Source: Methanosphaera sp. rholeuAM130
GTDB taxonomy: Archaea; Methanobacteriota; Methanobacteria; Methanobacteriales; Methanobacteriaceae
Direction of reading: 5' to 3'
Assembly: GCA_003266065.1 (NCBI GenBank)
Contig: MUZY01000014.1
Span: 1-7,001, forward strand
Length of the DNA stretch: 7,001 bases
Shown here piece by piece: positions 1 through 5,742 of this stretch. Both the position numbers and the translations under genes were made by a program. Numbering within the stretch: the stretch's first letter is position 1; each line of letters starts with the position of its first letter. The notes beneath the pieces are model-generated. The model did not search any database and was not told where the DNA came from. It worked only from the letters and a program-made list of their open reading frames with translations.

Positions 1-177
1 TATGATGCGGGAAACTATAAATGGAGAAGAAGGGCACAGATGATTAGATATATCCTTGACGAGATGGGTATCGATCAAAGAAGGTTCAAACATGAATGGG
101 TATCCGCATCAGAAGGATCCAAATTCCAAAGATTGATGAACGAATTCCATGAAGAATTATCCGAAATCAAGGAATAA
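1..177 (+). CDS. mvhD: MvhD / FlpD-family hydrogenase iron-sulfur subunit (3' end only)
   Basis: The window opens inside this gene; the last 58 codons and the TAA stop are visible. The visible part starts YDAGNYKWRRRAQM and contains the stretch EWVSASEGSKFQR, both highly characteristic of the C-terminal half of MvhD, the small [2Fe-2S] subunit of the F420-non-reducing hydrogenase. In the family, MvhD passes electrons from the MvhAG hydrogenase to HdrA of the heterodisulfide reductase, in the cytoplasmic electron-bifurcating complex that couples H2 oxidation to CoM-S-S-CoB and ferredoxin reduction. The conserved cysteines lie upstream, outside the window. The next 100 bases hold no plus-strand gene and a T-tract follows, so mvhD is the last gene of its transcript here, unlike an mvhDGAB order. 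Identification rests on recognised family motifs; the complete length cannot be judged. Confidence 0.9.
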   Translation, partial: YDAGNYKWRRRAQMIRYILDEMGIDQRRFKHEWVSASEGSKFQRLMNEFHEELSEIKE

Positions 178-188
178 CCTTATTATGA

Positions 189-205
189 CCTCCCCAACTT
201 TTTTT
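189..205 (+). terminator. C-rich plus T7 terminator after mvhD
   Basis: CCTCCCCAAC is followed by seven T, then by further short T runs up to 215. There is no complementary G-rich arm, so this is a U-tract-type archaeal terminator, not a hairpin. It lies 12 bases after the mvhD stop, between convergent genes. Confidence 0.6.
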
Positions 206-241
206 ATTTCTTTTTAAGATATTTTACACCAAGAATACGAT

Positions 242-283
242 AAAAAAAATGATTATATGAAGTTTTAATAGAAAAAATACTTC
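242..283 (-). terminator. Hairpin plus T-tract terminator of the minus-strand gene
   Basis: Read on the minus strand, a short hairpin with arms GAAGT/ACTTC (279-283 and 259-263) begins just after the stop of the gene ending at 287. It contains six T in its loop and is followed by a run of eight T (249-242). Confidence 0.55.
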
Positions 284-286
284 CAT

Positions 287-616
287 TCACTGTTTTTCTT
301 TCATGACATTTATCAATTCACTTAACAATTCATTGTTTCTGTCTATTTTTGAATCCAAATTATTTACGGATGTACCCAATTTTTCAATGGCCTTAACCAC
401 ATCATCATTTGAAGTTTTATTTGATTTTGAAGTATTATCCGAAATATAACTTAAATCAGATTCTATTGAAGCAATATTAGAATATACTTCTGTATTATTA
501 GACACATATTCAAGTTCCAAATTATAAAAATCCTTAATATCAACTCTCATATCTTCAATGAGCTTTACCAAATAATTCACATCATTTCTAACATCTATCA
601 AATTCTCTGTCCACAT
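287..616 (-). CDS. Small acidic helical protein of unknown function (109 aa)
   Basis: I do not recognise the family. The frame is open to a GTG at 625, but that GTG lies inside the sequence AGGTGA (627-622), a good ribosome binding site placed 5 bases before an ATG at 616. The ATG start, giving MWTENLIDVRNDV, is therefore preferred. The protein has no signal peptide or membrane segment. It is rich in Leu/Ile with regularly spaced Asn, Asp, Glu and Lys, especially in the first 35 residues and in the last 40 (KAIEKLGTSVNNLDSKIDRN), which suggests coiled-coil helices separated by a Ser/Asn-rich middle. It is probably cytoplasmic. It is divergent from the gene at 773 and convergent with mvhD. A possible TATA element for this strand is ATTAAATATG (680-671). 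The stop is TGA and a terminator follows. It is likely a real gene: it has an RBS, a coherent composition and a terminator. Confidence 0.75.
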   Translation of the reverse strand: MWTENLIDVRNDVNYLVKLIEDMRVDIKDFYNLELEYVSNNTEVYSNIASIESDLSYISDNTSKSNKTSNDDVVKAIEKLGTSVNNLDSKIDRNNELLSELINVMKEKQ

Positions 617-621
617 GATAT

Positions 622-627
622 TCACCT
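622..627 (-). promoter_or_regulatory. Ribosome binding site that fixes the start at 616
   Basis: AGGTGA on the minus strand matches the anti-Shine-Dalgarno complement GGAGGTGATC and sits 5 bases from the ATG. It rules against the in-frame GTG at 625, which is part of this site. Confidence 0.65.
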
Positions 628-691
628 ACAAATAATTATTAAATCATTATGTAATAAATATCATCCCACACATATTTAATAATTATTTTTA

Positions 692-707
692 ATTGGTACT
701 TACCAAT
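692..707. promoter_or_regulatory. Perfect 16-bp palindrome, operator candidate
   Basis: ATTGGTA-CT-TACCAAT: two perfect 7-base arms with a 2-base centre. It lies in the divergent intergenic region between the starts at 616 (-) and 773 (+), and its right arm abuts a TATA-like AATATATTA (706-714). The dyad symmetry and its place at the BRE/TATA position suggest a binding site for a dimeric repressor or activator acting on the gene at 773, perhaps on both genes. No regulator is encoded nearby, and the regulator is unknown. Confidence 0.5.
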
Positions 708-714
708 ATATTAG
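705..714 (+). promoter_or_regulatory. Probable TATA box for the gene at 773
   Basis: AATATATTA at 706-714 would place transcription start near 735 and leave a leader of about 35-40 bases. A second AT-rich candidate, GATATATTC (720-728), would start transcription near 750. The choice is uncertain. Confidence 0.4.
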
Positions 715-759
715 TAGAAGATATATTCTTAATTATTCATATACTACTATTAAACAAAT

Positions 760-765
760 GGAGGT
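760..765 (+). promoter_or_regulatory. Ribosome binding site that fixes the start at 773
   Basis: GGAGGT lies 7 bases before the ATG at 773. The upstream in-frame ATG at 758 overlaps this site by its G and is therefore not the start. Confidence 0.75.
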
Positions 766-772
766 AATCCTA

Positions 773-1210
773 ATGAATCATAAACATGCATTCGTAATTT
801 TCATAACGGCACTATTGTTGATTGTTTTCACGCTTACGGTAGTGTACAATAATGCAGGCGTTGATGTGGTAAATCCTCAGATAATCACACATACCGTGAA
901 TAATGATACCAGTTATCAATTGAATTATTCATTGGCGGCCGGTGGAAACTTTGAAGTTTTGGACTGCGAATCTGCATTTTACACAAGCGAGAACCAGTTT
1001 ATGGGAAAGTCAAGTACGGTTCTTGAAAATGTCACCATCGGCGGCATTCCAATAAATGAAAACATCACCATGGAGGAAAACACGCAAAACTTAACCCCTA
1101 AGAAGGTTAAAATAAGCATTTTCAAACAAAAACTAACCCCTGAACAGAAACTGGAAAATGGAACGTATGCCGTTGACGCATTCTATGAAAAAACTTTTGA
1201 TTTGCAATAG
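773..1210 (+). CDS. Membrane-anchored exported protein with six N-glycosylation sequons (145 aa)
   Basis: The family is not recognised. After MNHKH comes a hydrophobic segment (residues about 6-25) with no clear cleavage site, so it is probably an uncleaved signal anchor with the remaining 120 residues outside the cell. The exterior part carries six N-X-S/T sequons, at residues 44, 51, 86, 97, 106 and 129, dense for a domain this small; Asn106 is followed by LTP and may be poorly used. The spacing of hydrophobic residues (for example the stretch around 109-119, KKVKISIFKQK) suggests a small beta-sandwich domain. There is a single Cys at 65. The start at 773 is chosen for the GGAGGT upstream; the in-frame ATG at 758 overlaps that site. 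The gene is monocistronic, with its own promoter region shared divergently and a strong hairpin terminator directly after the TAG stop. A role at the cell surface is inferred only from topology. Confidence 0.8.
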   Translation: MNHKHAFVIFITALLLIVFTLTVVYNNAGVDVVNPQIITHTVNNDTSYQLNYSLAAGGNFEVLDCESAFYTSENQFMGKSSTVLENVTIGGIPINENITMEENTQNLTPKKVKISIFKQKLTPEQKLENGTYAVDAFYEKTFDLQ

Positions 1211-1212
1211 AA

Positions 1213-1251
1213 GAGTAAAAAGAATTTTTACTCAATTATACTACTTTTTTT
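1213..1251 (+). terminator. Strong hairpin terminator
   Basis: A perfect 9-bp stem, GAGTAAAAA (1213-1221) with TTTTTACTC (1225-1233), has a GAA loop and is followed by seven T at 1245-1251. It begins 3 bases after the stop codon of the gene ending at 1210. Confidence 0.7.
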
Positions 1252-1529
1252 GAAAAATAATTATTATCAAGGAGAATATTGGATTTTATTATTGATTAAT
1301 TTGAATGTCCGAAAGATGAAAAGTAAATCAGTCAATTAAGATAAGTTAAATAAATTGCAGTGCATATTGATTAACTTAAGTGACCTAATAATTTGATAAA
1401 GAAACTTCATTAACATGAAATAAGACGGGACAAATCGGCATTGAAAGTTCATTGAAGACTAATGATAATAAAATAAAAATTGTTCATCAAATTTAATCAA
1501 TATAAAATAATTCATATTATAATAAAATC
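1252..1529. other. Intergenic stretch without a supported gene
   Basis: This stretch is about 280 bases with frequent stops in all frames. I see no tRNA, C/D-box pattern or conserved coding frame. It holds an imperfect hairpin (1331-1384) and a loose 11-base direct repeat, GAAACTTCATT (1401-1411) and GAAAGTTCATT (1443-1453). Confidence 0.6.
1331..1384. repeat. Imperfect inverted repeat / possible RNA hairpin
   Basis: GTCAATTAAG (1331-1340) pairs with CTTAAGTGAC (1375-1384) at 9 of 10 positions. An alternative inner pairing joins TAAGTTAA (1342-1349) with TTAACTTA (1371-1378), and TGC/GCA can close an apical loop near 1356-1364. No promoter or terminator is obvious, so a small RNA is only a possibility. 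Confidence 0.3.
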
Positions 1530-1537
1530 TTTATATA
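1530..1537 (+). promoter_or_regulatory. TATA box
   Basis: TTTATATA is the archaeal consensus. Transcription is expected near 1558-1561, only 7-16 bases before the candidate start codons at 1568 and 1574, so the leader is very short. Confidence 0.65.
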
Positions 1538-1567
1538 ACAATATACAAATATAATCACGTGATTAAT

Positions 1568-2056
1568 ATGCATATGAGAAAATTATTATTGATAGGTGTA
1601 GTATTAATAGCTGCAAGCCTTGCAATTTCAGCAATCTCTGCTACTAGTACCACCGAAACAAAAATCATCGAAAATAATGTTATGAAATTAAATGATGTAC
1701 AGTTCAAAATACTTGACGGCTATACCGAAGTCGAAGAGGATATGGACAGTGCAGCCACAGACGATGATAACTCAGAAGATATAGATGGAACTGCTGTAGA
1801 CGCTAAAACAACTGTAGAATTCAAAAATCCTACAGGAGATAAAATTGAATATACGGTAGGTTTCAGAAATAACGGAAAGATTGATTCCATAAGTCCTGCC
1901 GGCTATCAGGAAAAAACCATCGGAGATAAAAAAGGATTCTTCAAAACAGATGAAGATGACGGTAAAACCGAATATAAATTCGAATACATCGAAGACGGTA
2001 AAATAGTCAAAGTCGTAACAAATAGCGAAGACGTACTAAACCAGGTACTGGCTTAA
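1568..2056 (+). CDS. Small secreted acidic protein with signal peptide (162 aa)
   Basis: The family is not firmly recognised. The N-terminus MHMRKLLLIGVVLIAASL has a basic start and hydrophobic core, followed by small residues (AISAISATS). This is a convincing signal peptide with likely cleavage around residue 25. The mature part is strongly acidic, with an Asp/Glu-rich stretch near residues 54-73 (EEDMDSAATDDDNSED) and two predicted beta-rich halves: one around VEFKNPTGDKIEYTVGF, the other ending in a helix-like SEDVLNQVLA. It looks like a small extracytoplasmic domain with the pattern of self-contained envelope proteins common in Methanobacteriales. Three in-frame starts exist. The GTG at 1559 is unlikely because GTGATT there resembles a weak ribosome binding site; ATG 1568 is chosen, and ATG 1574 (MRKLLLIG) is almost as good. 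It is a single-gene unit with a TATA box at 1530 and a terminator at 2117. Confidence 0.8.
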   Translation: MHMRKLLLIGVVLIAASLAISAISATSTTETKIIENNVMKLNDVQFKILDGYTEVEEDMDSAATDDDNSEDIDGTAVDAKTTVEFKNPTGDKIEYTVGFRNNGKIDSISPAGYQEKTIGDKKGFFKTDEDDGKTEYKFEYIEDGKIVKVVTNSEDVLNQVLA

Positions 2057-2116
2057 ACGATAGAAAAAAATAACATATATACATAAAAAATGTCAATTGT
2101 TAATAATGAAATTTAT

Positions 2117-2160
2117 GAAGTTGTTTTTTTATAAAAAGGACTTCAAAATTCTCTTTTTTT
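2117..2160 (+). terminator. Hairpin and T-tract terminator
   Basis: The arms GAAGT (2117-2121) and ACTTC (2140-2144) enclose T7 and A5 runs that can extend the stem. Seven T follow at 2154-2160. The site is about 60 bases after the stop of the gene ending at 2056. Confidence 0.55.
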
Positions 2161-2168
2161 ACTTTTAT

Positions 2169-2187
2169 TAATCTTTTTCAAAGATTA
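2169..2187. repeat. Perfect inverted repeat in a convergent intergenic region
   Basis: TAATCTTT and AAAGATTA form an 8-bp stem around a TTC loop. It lies between the T-tract of the plus-strand terminator and the minus-strand gene ending at 2285, so it may be a secondary or bidirectional terminator element. Confidence 0.4.
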
Positions 2188-2274
2188 TGCTCCATATCCC
2201 TAAAAAAAAGTATTATATTCAAGAATAACTATTCATTTTAGTCTTTTAGGATATGACTTATGAAATAATTATAG

Positions 2275-2281
2275 AAAAAAA
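2275..2281 (-). terminator. T7 tract after the minus-strand gene
   Basis: Seven T in a row on the minus strand begin 4 bases beyond the TAA stop at 2285. This fits a U-tract archaeal terminator. Confidence 0.5.
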
Positions 2282-2284
2282 TAG

Positions 2285-2518
2285 TTAATATTGACTTTCA
2301 GATCTAATCCTATCTATATAATTATATAAATTAGCAATGATAGACTCATGAGCATTTCTTTTCTCTAAATCGGAGATTACATCATTAATTATTTGTATGA
2401 TAGCTTCATTCTCGATTTCCAATTTATTTTGATACATGTTTGTCAGTAATTTTAGTTTTGTATCATGATAGCCCATCAGATGGAGAAATACTACCAATTC
2501 ATATACTATTTGATTCAT
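2285..2518 (-). CDS. Hypothetical small helical protein (77 aa)
   Basis: I do not recognise the family. The sequence (starting MNQIVYELVVFLHLMGYHDT) has the composition of a soluble, almost entirely helical protein. A hydrophobic first helix is followed by amphipathic helices ending in a Tyr/Arg-rich tail (NLYNYIDRIRSESQY). There is no Cys, signal peptide or zinc motif. A small helical regulator or adaptor is possible but unproven. The ribosome binding site is weak (a GGTAA-like sequence 6-10 bases before the ATG). A possible TATA element, TTATAAAT, lies at 2606-2599 on the minus strand and would give a long leader. In favour of a real gene are the good protein-like composition, the absence of a competing plus-strand frame and the T7 tract right after the stop. 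It stands alone between two plus-strand genes. Confidence 0.6.
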   Translation of the reverse strand: MNQIVYELVVFLHLMGYHDTKLKLLTNMYQNKLEIENEAIIQIINDVISDLEKRNAHESIIANLYNYIDRIRSESQY

Positions 2519-2688
2519 CTAGTTACCACACGATATTTTTCTATTAGGATATTGTTTAATTCATGCCCTGATTATTCAATAATAATACTATGTTTTTGAT
2601 TTATAATAATCCTTTTTATTTTAAGACTTTTATGAATGAAATGACCCCTATTGAAAATGAAAATTTTCTTTGGATATGACAAAATATA

Positions 2689-2696
2689 TTTATATA
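2689..2696 (+). promoter_or_regulatory. TATA box
   Basis: A consensus TTTATATA, preceded by A-rich DNA suitable for a BRE, predicts transcription near 2718 and a leader of about 50 bases for the gene at 2769. Confidence 0.7.
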
Positions 2697-2768
2697 GAAA
2701 GGATAATATAATATGGAAATACTCAAATATGTGAATACAATCCACAAGCATATTTACGGAGGAAGCAA

Positions 2769-4280
2769 ATGATATGTGATAATTGTGGCCATATAAACCC
2801 AAATATAAATAAAACATGCGATAACTGTGGTAAAAAATTAGAACCGGCACCACGATATCCTACAGAAAGTAATAAATCAACGAACAGAACATATGATGAA
2901 AATGAAGGACTGTTTGATGACATTAAAAATTTATCGACAGACAGAAAAATAATCGGCGTATGCTGTCTACTGTTGGTATTCATCTTTGCGGTATCATCTG
3001 TACTGCCATACAACAACGATACAAACCCGATGCCATTTGAAAACAATTCGACCGATTACGTTACAGACGTTAACAACACGCCGGAAGTAATTGAAACGCC
3101 GACAAAAATAAATACGAACATTAACGTGACTGCAAAAAGTCCCGTGAAACGTGGTGAGAGTACCATCATAAAGGGTTATCTATTAGACGAATCCGATAAT
3201 CCATTAAGCAACCGTGATGTAATAGTCAAAATATCAAATAATGAATTTGACGTTAAAACAAAATATGACGGCAGTTATACTCTGGAATATAATGATACTG
3301 AAAATGGAAGCCAAAATGTAAGTGTTACCTTTGAAGAAAGCGAAGATTACTATGGATGTACCAATTACACCTTCTTTGAAGTCGTAAACAATACGACAGA
3401 TGACAACAACAATAGCAACAACACAACAGAAAACAACACTACTGCCCATACAAATAACGACCAAAATAATACAAACGCTTACAAAGATACCTATAACTAC
3501 ATTTTAGGCAAAATATTCAATAATCATGACAAGGACAATAAGAATCTGACAACAGGCAATAATTCACCTAATGACAGTCAAACGGAAAATACAAGTGTTG
3601 ACAGCCACAACACCACCCCTTCAAACAACACAACAGCCAATAATACTAAAGATAACGCCACAGACAATCATGATAATGTAAATACAACAGAAAACAACAC
3701 TCACAACAATACACAAAACAGTACCAATAATAATCCAAACAACAACAATACAACACATAACAGCACAACAGACAACAACAATACAACACATAACAGCACA
3801 ACAGACAACTACAATACAACTCATACCACCGAAAACAATAGCCACAACAACACTACTGATGATAAAAAAGATGATGATCATGACAATCACCATCATGTGG
3901 AAAACAACACCGCAAATAATGATACGGACACGGCAAACACTACCGATACGGACAATAAAAGGGCAACTGCAAATAATTCCACGACAGAAGATACGAAAGT
4001 GAACACGAAACTGGAAGTAAAACTGGAAAACGACATAATCGAAAACCAGCCTACAAAGATTAATGGAACTTTGGTTGACGAACACAATACTCCCGTAGCA
4101 AATGCCGAAATAAAAATTAAAATTGACGGCAAAGAGATTATTGCACATACAAATAGTAACGGAGAGTATTCGATAGATTATACTCCTACAACAAATGAGA
4201 CGAAAAATATTGAAGTAATTTATGAAGGTGATGACAAGCACTCAAGCACACACCAATCAAGTACGATAAAAATCAAATAA
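2769..4280 (+). CDS. Zinc-ribbon / membrane / Ig-like surface protein with Asn-Thr stalk (503 aa)
   Basis: Residues 3-21 form a short zinc ribbon (Cys3, Cys6, Cys17, Cys20), expected in the cytoplasm. A membrane span lies at about 60-80 (IIGVCCLLLVFIFAVSSVL). Outside, residues about 113-205 form an Ig-like beta-sandwich domain, and about 411-503 a second related one with the pattern DGKEIIAHTNSNGEYSIDY and a terminal EGDDKHSSTHQSSTIKIK strand, typical of Ig-like repeats in methanogen adhesin-like proteins. Between them runs a low-complexity stalk (206-410) of Asn, Thr, Asp and Ser with 36 N-X-S/T sequons by my count, and a His/Asp cluster at 368-376. The start is supported by GGAGG at 2758-2762, 6 bases upstream, and a TATA box at 2689. 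It appears monocistronic. Likely a heavily glycosylated cell-surface protein or adhesin; what the cytoplasmic zinc ribbon binds or signals is unknown. Confidence 0.88.
   Translation: MICDNCGHINPNINKTCDNCGKKLEPAPRYPTESNKSTNRTYDENEGLFDDIKNLSTDRKIIGVCCLLLVFIFAVSSVLPYNNDTNPMPFENNSTDYVTDVNNTPEVIETPTKINTNINVTAKSPVKRGESTIIKGYLLDESDNPLSNRDVIVKISNNEFDVKTKYDGSYTLEYNDTENGSQNVSVTFEESEDYYGCTNYTFFEVVNNTTDDNNNSNNTTENNTTAHTNNDQNNTNAYKDTYNYILGKIFNNHDKDNKNLTTGNNSPNDSQTENTSVDSHNTTPSNNTTANNTKDNATDNHDNVNTTENNTHNNTQNSTNNNPNNNNTTHNSTTDNNNTTHNSTTDNYNTTHTTENNSHNNTTDDKKDDDHDNHHHVENNTANNDTDTANTTDTDNKRATANNSTTEDTKVNTKLEVKLENDIIENQPTKINGTLVDEHNTPVANAEIKIKIDGKEIIAHTNSNGEYSIDYTPTTNETKNIEVIYEGDDKHSSTHQSSTIKIK
3741..3824 (+). 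repeat. 33-bp in-frame tandem repeat, about 2.5 copies
   Basis: Two identical 33-base copies lie at 3741-3773 and 3774-3806, encoding NNNTTHNSTTD twice. A diverged partial third copy (NYNTTH) follows to about 3824. Perfect identity between the two full copies points to recent duplication or slippage that changes stalk length without breaking the frame. Confidence 0.85.
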
Positions 4281-4333
4281 CTTCAAAAAACATATGAAAA
4301 ACATTTAGATTATAAAACAATAAAGATAATAAT

Positions 4334-4392
4334 GTTAAATATTATTTTAACCCATTAACCCCCTCTTTTTAAATTATTCTTTTTTGATTTTT
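4334..4392 (+). terminator. Weak hairpin and C-rich/T-tract terminator
   Basis: GTTAAA (4334-4339) pairs with TTTAAC (4346-4351). This is followed by CCCCCTCTTTTT at 4359-4370 and further T runs at 4380-4385 and 4388-4392. It ends the transcript of the gene at 2769. Confidence 0.55.
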
Positions 4393-4584
4393 ACAGTTGT
4401 TCAAATAATTTTAGACCGTGAAAATTACCACAATTTAATAATGACTTTTAACAAATCATTAGATTATATCAATAGAATTTAAAATTCAAAGGATTAAAAA
4501 AAGGAATTTATTTTTATTGATTATCAAATTAATAATATAAGATAGATTCTAACTTCGATATATAAATGAATAAAGGATGGTTTT
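4393..4584. promoter_or_regulatory. Upstream region of the CPBP gene; promoter not uniquely resolved
   Basis: Two TATA-like elements are present. TTAATAATATAA near 4529-4540 fits a short leader ahead of the ribosome binding site. ATATATAAA at 4558-4566 is a better match but would start transcription at the ATG itself, removing the GGATGG site at 4575-4580. A weak inverted repeat, TAATGA/TCATTA, lies at 4439-4461. No gene is visible here. Confidence 0.4.
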
Positions 4585-5307
4585 ATGAATCAAAATCAAT
4601 ATTTTGAGTTTGAAGACAAAGATAAGGATTTTCCGTATTATAAGAATAAGGAGATCTTTTCTAGAAAAACAGGACTGATTCTGTTATTCAGTGTAGTATT
4701 ATTTATTATTCTAATATTTGGTCCGGTTAAATTTCAGACTCATCAGGAAGAATTAATTATTTTTTTAGCGATGACAATACCATTTGTTATTGCAACCAAC
4801 GGCAAATTAGGCAGTTTATTTAAAAAACCGAAATTAAGTGACCTGAAATTGGTTATATTATGTGTATTGGGAGATTTATTTATATTGTTGCTGTTTGCAA
4901 TTATACATGTACTCATCAATAGCGTAGTACCGTTCAATATTATCAATACAACACAAAGCTTCGGAGAATACAGTTCAATTACGCTGTTGACTTTCATCGT
5001 ATCATTATTTCAGATTATATCCGAAGAACTCTTTAGAGTGATAACGTTTTTAATAATGTTATACCTGATGTACAGGTTTACAAATAATCGCAAGACATCA
5101 ATAATAGTGGCCTCCATCTTTAGTCTAGCGTTGTTTGGATTGATGCATGCAAATACGTATGGAAATATCATTTACTGCATACTGATAATGGGATTTGGAA
5201 CCTTCTTCACATTATATCCGTATCTTAAGACTAAAAACGTGTTACTGAGTATTCTGGTACATATGATATATAATTTGCTGGTACTAATCGTACAAACATC
5301 AGTATAA
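4585..5307 (+). CDS. CPBP-family intramembrane protease-like protein, altered motif 1 (240 aa)
   Basis: This is a multi-span membrane protein of the CPBP (CAAX protease/bacteriocin-processing, Abi, PF02517) type. Hydrophobic spans lie at about 30-46, 56-72, 88-113, 131-146, 152-163, 172-187, 193-210 and 219-237. Motif 2 is intact as FGLMH (184-188) and motif 3 as HMIYN (226-230), the FxxxH and HxxxN signatures. Motif 1, normally EExxxR, reads SEELFR (146-151): counted from the Arg, Ser replaces the first Glu, the residue reported as catalytic in the archaeal Rce1 homologue. Activity is therefore uncertain; it could be a non-proteolytic member. The 30-residue N-terminal tail is highly charged. 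The start has GGATGG about 4 bases upstream. It is the first gene of a probable operon; the next start is 39 bases after its stop. Family members process prenylated proteins or peptides, or take part in immunity, but the substrate is unknown here. Confidence 0.85.
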   Translation: MNQNQYFEFEDKDKDFPYYKNKEIFSRKTGLILLFSVVLFIILIFGPVKFQTHQEELIIFLAMTIPFVIATNGKLGSLFKKPKLSDLKLVILCVLGDLFILLLFAIIHVLINSVVPFNIINTTQSFGEYSSITLLTFIVSLFQIISEELFRVITFLIMLYLMYRFTNNRKTSIIVASIFSLALFGLMHANTYGNIIYCILIMGFGTFFTLYPYLKTKNVLLSILVHMIYNLLVLIVQTSV

Positions 5308-5334
5308 CATTACAAATAGATATTTAAGATAATT

Positions 5335-5342
5335 GAGTTGAT
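5335..5342 (+). promoter_or_regulatory. Ribosome binding site for the start at 5347
   Basis: GAGTTGAT matches GAGGTGAT at 7 of 8 positions and lies 4 bases before the ATG at 5347. The in-frame TTG at 5338 falls within this site and is not a likely start. Confidence 0.5.
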
Positions 5343-5346
5343 TGAA

Positions 5347-5742
5347 ATGAACATATTTAACCAATTTATGATGCCGACACAGGCAGCCAGTGCAGTCGTA
5401 TTGGATGGAAGTATAATAATCATCATAGGATTTATAGCATTGGCGTATTTGCTGTATAAGCATAGAAAGGAATTGCTTGATAGCGATGAAGAAAGCTATA
5501 AGAATACTGTGGATAATGAAAACGTGAACATTCAAGAAATCGGTAGATTAAATCAGGAGCATAATGCAAACGCTACCGTCAATACCGTGACAGACAGCAA
5601 TAGCGAAAAAAATTGTCCGGTAGAACAAAATATGCATATGCAACAAAACACAGATACACAAGTAAATAAAGTTGAAAATGAACGATTCGAAGAAGAAGAA
5701 TATCATAGTAATGAAAAGGAAGTTCTGGTAAACTACAGATAG
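5347..5742 (+). CDS. Single-span membrane protein with acidic cytoplasmic tail (131 aa), frame continues past TAG
   Basis: The family is not recognised. A short N-terminal segment (1-17) precedes one membrane span at about 17-37 (around SIIIIIGFIALAYLLY), then KHRK. By the positive-inside rule the N-terminus is outside and the 95-residue tail is cytoplasmic. The tail is hydrophilic, Asn/Glu-rich and probably disordered, with an acidic run EEEE near 116-119. The ATG at 5347 is chosen over the in-frame TTG at 5338 because of GAGTTGAT upstream. It follows the CPBP gene by 39 bases on the same strand and precedes the helix-hairpin-helix gene, so it is probably co-transcribed with both. The TAG at 5740-5742 is followed in the same frame by 27 sense codons and a TAA at 5824-5826, only 6 bases before the next ATG; the true product may be longer or recently truncated. 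Confidence 0.72.
   Translation: MNIFNQFMMPTQAASAVVLDGSIIIIIGFIALAYLLYKHRKELLDSDEESYKNTVDNENVNIQEIGRLNQEHNANATVNTVTDSNSEKNCPVEQNMHMQQNTDTQVNKVENERFEEEEYHSNEKEVLVNYR

Noticed and set aside
2572..2853. Minus-strand open frame of 93 codons over the promoter of the 503-aa gene
   Set aside because: It overlaps the TATA box, ribosome binding site and zinc-ribbon codons of a well-supported plus-strand gene and has a random-looking aromatic-rich composition.
3741..3824. Possible CRISPR-like or other array because of the repeated units
   Set aside because: The copies are directly adjacent without spacers, are a multiple of three in length and encode an in-frame peptide repeat.
3621..4241. Long minus-strand open frame (206 codons) rich in Val, Ile and Cys
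   Set aside because: It is the complement of the A/C-rich Asn/Thr stalk and second Ig-like domain of the plus-strand gene. Its composition follows from that repeat, and it has no ribosome binding site or domain.
4558..4566. ATATATAAA as the main promoter of the CPBP gene
   Set aside because: It would start transcription at or after the ATG at 4585 and leave the GGATGG ribosome binding site untranscribed; an upstream element near 4529-4540 fits better, though this is not certain.
4743..4997. Minus-strand open frame inside the CPBP gene
   Set aside because: It is antisense to membrane spans of a recognised family; no start signal or protein-like features.
5740..5742. TAG as a pyrrolysine codon
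   Set aside because: Pyrrolysine use is not expected in Methanobacteriales, no pyl gene or methylamine methyltransferase is visible, and TAG acts as an ordinary stop at 1208-1210. It is kept only as a minor explanation for the extended frame.
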